A stretch of 24,379 nucleotides of DNA from a virus. The stretch spans positions 1 to 24,379 of the IMG/VR virus record IMGVR_UViG_3300025264_000112. One strand, written 5' to 3'. The notes below the pieces were generated by a model that saw nothing but the letters and a program-made list of their open reading frames with translations, was not told the DNA's origin and made no database searches. A program made the position numbers and the translations under genes. Shown here in pieces: positions 21,279 to 24,379 of the stretch (position 1 is its first letter; each line of letters begins with the position of its first letter).

Positions 21279-21542
21279 ATGGATAATGAACCTACTGCTG
21301 AAGAGATTGCTGCACATTTCTCAGCTATGGATGATAGTGTTAATCTGATTAATGCTACTATAGCTGATGATACAGAAGCTATGCAAATGTTTGGAACAGC
21401 AGCGGAAGTGAAACTTATGGTAACTCGGAATACTGATCATCTTGAAATTCAAGCTGAGAAAGATTGGTATAAGGATTCCTCGAATAGCAAAACATCATAT
21501 GACGATGCCGTCACGGCTGGTAAAGCCTACGTGGCCGCATAG
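21279..21542 (+). CDS. Small acidic hypothetical protein
   Basis: 87 residues, acidic, predicted mostly helical (EPTAEEIAAHFSAMDDSVNL, then EVKLMVTRNTDHLEIQAEKD). AAGGAGAG is placed well before the ATG. It follows the large fibre and precedes another small helical protein, so a fibre-assembly helper or tail component is possible. No family is recognised and no motif points to an activity. Confidence 0.72.
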   Translation: MDNEPTAEEIAAHFSAMDDSVNLINATIADDTEAMQMFGTAAEVKLMVTRNTDHLEIQAEKDWYKDSSNSKTSYDDAVTAGKAYVAA

Positions 21543-21556
21543 AAAGGAACATATTT

Positions 21557-21802
21557 ATGACTGAAGAAAGTAATGTAATCAATATCAATGGTAATGATTA
21601 CGATCAATCTGATTTAACGGATCAGCAAAAGTATTGGATTACTCAAGTACAGGATTTACAACAGAAGCGTCAGGCTACTCAATTTCAACTAGATCAAATT
21701 GTTATAGCATCAGACTCTTTTATGAATATCCTAATCCAAAGCTTGTCTGAGAAGCCCGAACCTGTGGAGAATCCCCTAGATAAACTGGCAGGAACGGCCT
21801 GA
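21557..21802 (+). CDS. Small conserved phage protein, DUF6447-like
   Basis: 81 residues: a short beta hairpin (VININGNDYDQSDLTDQQ) followed by one long helix (YWITQVQDLQQKRQATQFQL and onward). This layout, an ING-x-Y start, a D-L-T/S turn and a coiled helix, is one I recall in small proteins encoded among tail-fibre genes (I believe the DUF6447 type). Function is unknown to me. AAAGGAA precedes the ATG. A chaperone for fibre assembly is a reasonable guess only. Confidence 0.7.
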   Translation: MTEESNVININGNDYDQSDLTDQQKYWITQVQDLQQKRQATQFQLDQIVIASDSFMNILIQSLSEKPEPVENPLDKLAGTA

Positions 21803-21822
21803 GATCCAGAAGTGGAGAGGCA

Positions 21823-22200
21823 ATGTTCTTAAAAATTATTTGTGTGATACTGGGAATCTTTCTTTTTACTGGGACTGCTTATGCACAAGAAGAAGGTCTA
21901 CTATTAAGACAGTCTCCTGAAGTAGTCAATACTTATTGTGGATTGGCGGAAAAACTAAACGAAGCCCAGAAAGATGAAACAAAGATTTTCATGGGATTTA
22001 TAGATCAGTCTAATGTTTTACAGGTATCAACAGGAGAAAATGGGTTCTGGAATATCACAGTTGAGAATGCAAGCGGTATATCGTGTGTATATTTCATGGG
22101 ACAGATGGGAACTGTTTTGATAGAACAAAAGCCAAAGAAAGATGCAGACTTACAAGGGATTATTAGGAGAGAAGTAAATGGCAGCAACATACACAAGTAA
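21823..22200 (+). CDS. Exported protein with signal peptide
   Basis: 125 residues. The N-terminus is a clear signal peptide: MFLK, a hydrophobic core (IICVILGIFLF) and an AYA motif for cleavage after residue 21. The mature part has Cys39 and Cys88, which could form a disulfide in the periplasm, and a beta segment NGFWNITVENASGISCVYFM. Similar exported proteins occur in marine phages and Alphaproteobacteria as far as I recall, without known function. GGAGAGG lies before the ATG. The last 23 bases overlap the next gene. Lying between two fibre genes it could act in the host envelope, for example against superinfection or in lysis; that is speculation. Confidence 0.78.
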   Translation: MFLKIICVILGIFLFTGTAYAQEEGLLLRQSPEVVNTYCGLAEKLNEAQKDETKIFMGFIDQSNVLQVSTGENGFWNITVENASGISCVYFMGQMGTVLIEQKPKKDADLQGIIRREVNGSNIHK

Positions 22201-23257
22201 TCTTCGTCTGACCAAGCAAGGTGATGGAGATAATCCTAATACGTGGGGACAAGTTCTTAACGATGGGGTTATCAGTCTGGTAGATGATGCGGTAGCTGGC
22301 TATGCAACTCTATCTATTGGCAGTACTGTCAGTGTTACTCTAACCAATAACCAAGGTTCCGGTGATCAGGCTCGATCTGCTATACTAGAACTTACTGGTT
22401 CTATTGGTGGAGCACATACATCTATCTTTGTCCTTATTCCCAATAACTCCAAATCATATGTAGTTCGTAATTCCGTATCAAATAATGCTTCCGACGATGC
22501 TGTTATCTTACGAGTTGCCGGTAATACTGGAGTAACTATTCCTCCCAGTTCAAATACTTTTGTAATCACAAATGGAACTTCGGTCTATAATGTTGCTCCT
22601 GCAACTTTCGGATCGGCTATAACTGTGGAGGGTGCAGCAACTTTTGAATCAACCGTTTGTGTGTCTGGGGCTGCTAATTTCACAGGAACAGTTACTGTGG
22701 GAGGAGATGTAGTAGTCGAGAGTAATGTTCATGTAAGCAGTAAGGTATGTGCCTCGGCCTTCTATGGGGATGGTGCTAATATAACAGGACTTCTTCCTAC
22801 GGGAGCTATCCTACCTTATGGTGTTACAGCAGCACCAACTGGGTATAAATTATGTGATGGTTCTGCTCATACTCGTACTGGTACTTCAACTTCTGCCTTG
22901 TTTACTGTGATTGGGACTTTATATGGAGTTGGTAATGGATCAACTACATTTAATGTTCCTGATCTTGCTGGTAAATTTATGGCAGGAATTGGCTCTGGAT
23001 TAACTAGTGTAACAGCAGGAATGATTGTTGGAACTACCATAGGTAATACTGGTGGTGTTCAAGCTGTAACATTGACAGAGGCACAAATGCCAGCTCATGA
23101 ACATGGATTGGCAACACAAGGACCATTTGTAGGGGGTGGTTCATCCAATCTTGCATATACTTCAGGAACTAATGTTAATACAGGATCAACTGGTGATACT
23201 GGTGCACACAGTAATATACCTCCTTCATTGATTGTACAATTTATTATCAAGCTTTGA
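22178..23257 (+). CDS. Tail fibre protein with phage tail-collar domain
   Basis: 359 residues. The N-terminal part (YTSNLRLTKQGDGDNPNTWG, VLNDGVISLVDDAVAGY) is the virion-binding region of many marine phage fibres. Residues 145-205 carry STVTV-like repeats and a KVCASAFYGDGANITG module shared with the giant fibre. Residues 207-270 form a tail-collar domain (GAILPYGVTAAPTGYKLCDG, TFNVPDLAGKFMAG), and the end has the usual MPAHEHG and NIPPSLIVQFIIKL. Such collar tips often contact the receptor. AGGAG at 22165-22169 is eight bases before the ATG, which lies inside the previous gene. Confidence 0.88.
   Translation: MAATYTSNLRLTKQGDGDNPNTWGQVLNDGVISLVDDAVAGYATLSIGSTVSVTLTNNQGSGDQARSAILELTGSIGGAHTSIFVLIPNNSKSYVVRNSVSNNASDDAVILRVAGNTGVTIPPSSNTFVITNGTSVYNVAPATFGSAITVEGAATFESTVCVSGAANFTGTVTVGGDVVVESNVHVSSKVCASAFYGDGANITGLLPTGAILPYGVTAAPTGYKLCDGSAHTRTGTSTSALFTVIGTLYGVGNGSTTFNVPDLAGKFMAGIGSGLTSVTAGMIVGTTIGNTGGVQAVTLTEAQMPAHEHGLATQGPFVGGGSSNLAYTSGTNVNTGSTGDTGAHSNIPPSLIVQFIIKL
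22745..22789 (+). repeat. Fibre module VCASAF-GDGAN, copy 4
   Basis: Encodes VCASAFYGDGANITG. It is the only copy outside the giant fibre gene and is followed directly by the collar domain. Confidence 0.85.
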
Positions 23258-23258
23258 T

Positions 23259-24379
23259 ATGACAGCAGAATTAAAAAAATTTAATTTTCAGCAAGGTTTC
23301 AATAGAGAAACTACGCAATATGCGGAAGAAGGCCGTTGGTATGACGGTAACCGTGTGCGGTTTCGTGCTGGTCGTCCTGAAAATATGCGTGGCTATGAGG
23401 TAAGAACCAGCACTGTCTTTGATGGATCTGGAAGAGCTTTGATTAGTTGGACGGGTACAGATGTCAAAGCCAGAGCAATCTTTGGTACTCCTGATAAACT
23501 ATATGAACATGAAGGAGATCAGATATATGATATAACACCACTAACATCTTCTGTGGCATTGACAAACTGTTTTGGTACTTCATCAGGCTCTACCAGAGTA
23601 TGTTGTTCTGATGCTGCTCATGATCGAGCTGCGGGAGATTATGTGTATTTCACAGCAACTTCGGCTATTGGAAGTAGCAATGTAAGTCTGAGTGGAAATG
23701 TTTATCCTATTACATCTATTGTGAGTGGAGCTGTATTTACAATTAGTGTTACTGGAAATGCAGATAGTACGGAGTCTGCCAAAGGAAAGGCCACATTCAA
23801 TTACTACATTCCCACAGGTAGTTCTGTGGCTGCTGCTGGGGTAGGCTATACGGCTGCTGCATATAATGCAACCGAGCCAACATCAGTGGGAATTAGCAAA
23901 ATATCTACAAACGCAGGTAATACACTGGTAACTGTCTCTTGTGCTGCTGCTCATAATGGAGTTGCCAATGATACTGTAATATTTATACCTGTGAGTGCGG
24001 CTGCTCATCCAGTCACTGTAGGAGGTAATCTTATTCTGAGTCAATCTTCAGTAGGATCTGTTAATGTGGGAGGACCAGAATTTACCATCGTGTCGATAGC
24101 TAGTACTCAGATTATTGTGAGTGTTAATACGGCTGCATCAGCTACGGAGAATGCCACATCTAATCTGGCAATGACTGCCCGGATCTATCCTCAAGTAGCA
24201 GGAAGTATAGGCTCTCCCTACAGGGCTTGGGATGAACCTGCCTCTGCAAGTGCATCAGGTCTTAAAATTGAAATTGGACAGTGGAGCCTGGATAACTGGG
24301 GTGAGGATGTAATAGCCAATCGGAGAGGAAGTAATATATTTTATTTTGATACAGATGCTTCTGTAACTCCCACCAGAGC
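23259..24379 (+). CDS. Neck or tail structural protein, incomplete at the window end
   Basis: At least 373 residues; no stop before the window ends. It starts one base after the fibre stop. The start FNFQQGFNRETTQYAEEGRW with YDGNRVRFRAGRPENMRGYE, then IFGTPDKLYEHEGDQIYDIT and, later, WSLDNWGEDVIANRRGSNI, is a pattern I know from a large family of podovirus-type structural proteins. Between the last two lies a Ser/Ala/Gly/Thr-rich beta region with repeat-like character (about 110-330). By gene order it may play the role of the P22 gp10 neck/tail-hub protein, but I cannot show homology to gp10. The ribosome-binding site is weak, so translation may depend on the preceding gene. Confidence 0.8.
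   Translation, partial: MTAELKKFNFQQGFNRETTQYAEEGRWYDGNRVRFRAGRPENMRGYEVRTSTVFDGSGRALISWTGTDVKARAIFGTPDKLYEHEGDQIYDITPLTSSVALTNCFGTSSGSTRVCCSDAAHDRAAGDYVYFTATSAIGSSNVSLSGNVYPITSIVSGAVFTISVTGNADSTESAKGKATFNYYIPTGSSVAAAGVGYTAAAYNATEPTSVGISKISTNAGNTLVTVSCAAAHNGVANDTVIFIPVSAAAHPVTVGGNLILSQSSVGSVNVGGPEFTIVSIASTQIIVSVNTAASATENATSNLAMTARIYPQVAGSIGSPYRAWDEPASASASGLKIEIGQWSLDNWGEDVIANRRGSNIFYFDTDASVTPTR

Noticed and set aside
22745-23257. Diversity-generating retroelement target at the collar fibre end
   Set aside because: No matching template copy and no reverse transcriptase gene in the window.
1-24379. tRNA genes, integrase, attachment sites, insertion sequences
   Set aside because: I looked for tRNA-like T-loop and acceptor patterns, transposase-like genes and terminal inverted repeats and saw none; a tRNA search program could still find a divergent one.

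Overview
The window is a stretch of a tailed double-stranded DNA phage genome: the packaging, head-building, neck and tail-fibre genes in virion-assembly order. Every convincing gene lies on the + strand, with tight spacing and mostly good Shine-Dalgarno sites. The best-fitting type is a short-tailed (podovirus-like) phage of a Gram-negative, probably marine bacterium. The reasons are the order TerL, large P22-size portal, GroES-like protein, scaffold, gpT-like capsid protein, SU10-type adaptor, P22 gp4-like neck protein; fibre motifs familiar from marine phages (IYHDGSNSYI, GDGSNLTG); and no tape measure, tail tube or sheath gene. Morphology and host are inferences. No integrase, RNA polymerase, terminase small subunit, prohead protease or tRNA is visible.

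Layout. Bases 1-458 hold no convincing gene. They contain a 16-bp palindrome, an AT-rich block with hairpins and a promoter. 474-5580: terminase large subunit, a 906-residue portal with a long helical tail, two small proteins and a GroES-like co-chaperonin. 5656-8692: scaffold, two conserved head-associated proteins and the major capsid protein, closed by a terminator-like hairpin. 8749-10316: a basic protein, a small beta-rich protein and the head-tail adaptor. 10316-14930: Lys/Arg- or Pro-rich proteins, a 49-residue membrane peptide, a 58-residue protein and a 662-residue lytic transglycosylase-like fusion; by position and composition these may be internal or ejected virion proteins. 14930-16016: a 28-residue peptide with eight cysteines, the gp4-like neck protein and a three-cysteine protein, all joined by one- or four-base stop/start overlaps. 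16013-23257: a 1748-residue fibre with a YadA-like repeat region and a C-terminal S74 self-cleaving chaperone, two small proteins, a secreted protein, and a second fibre with a tail-collar tip. From 23259 a neck/tail structural gene runs off the end.

Three sigma70-type promoters precede terL, portal and scaffold. The last two share an identical 14-mer around the -10 box. The most unusual items are the metallothionein-like mini-gene, a shared C-terminal tag on two neighbouring basic proteins, and the modular fibre pair.
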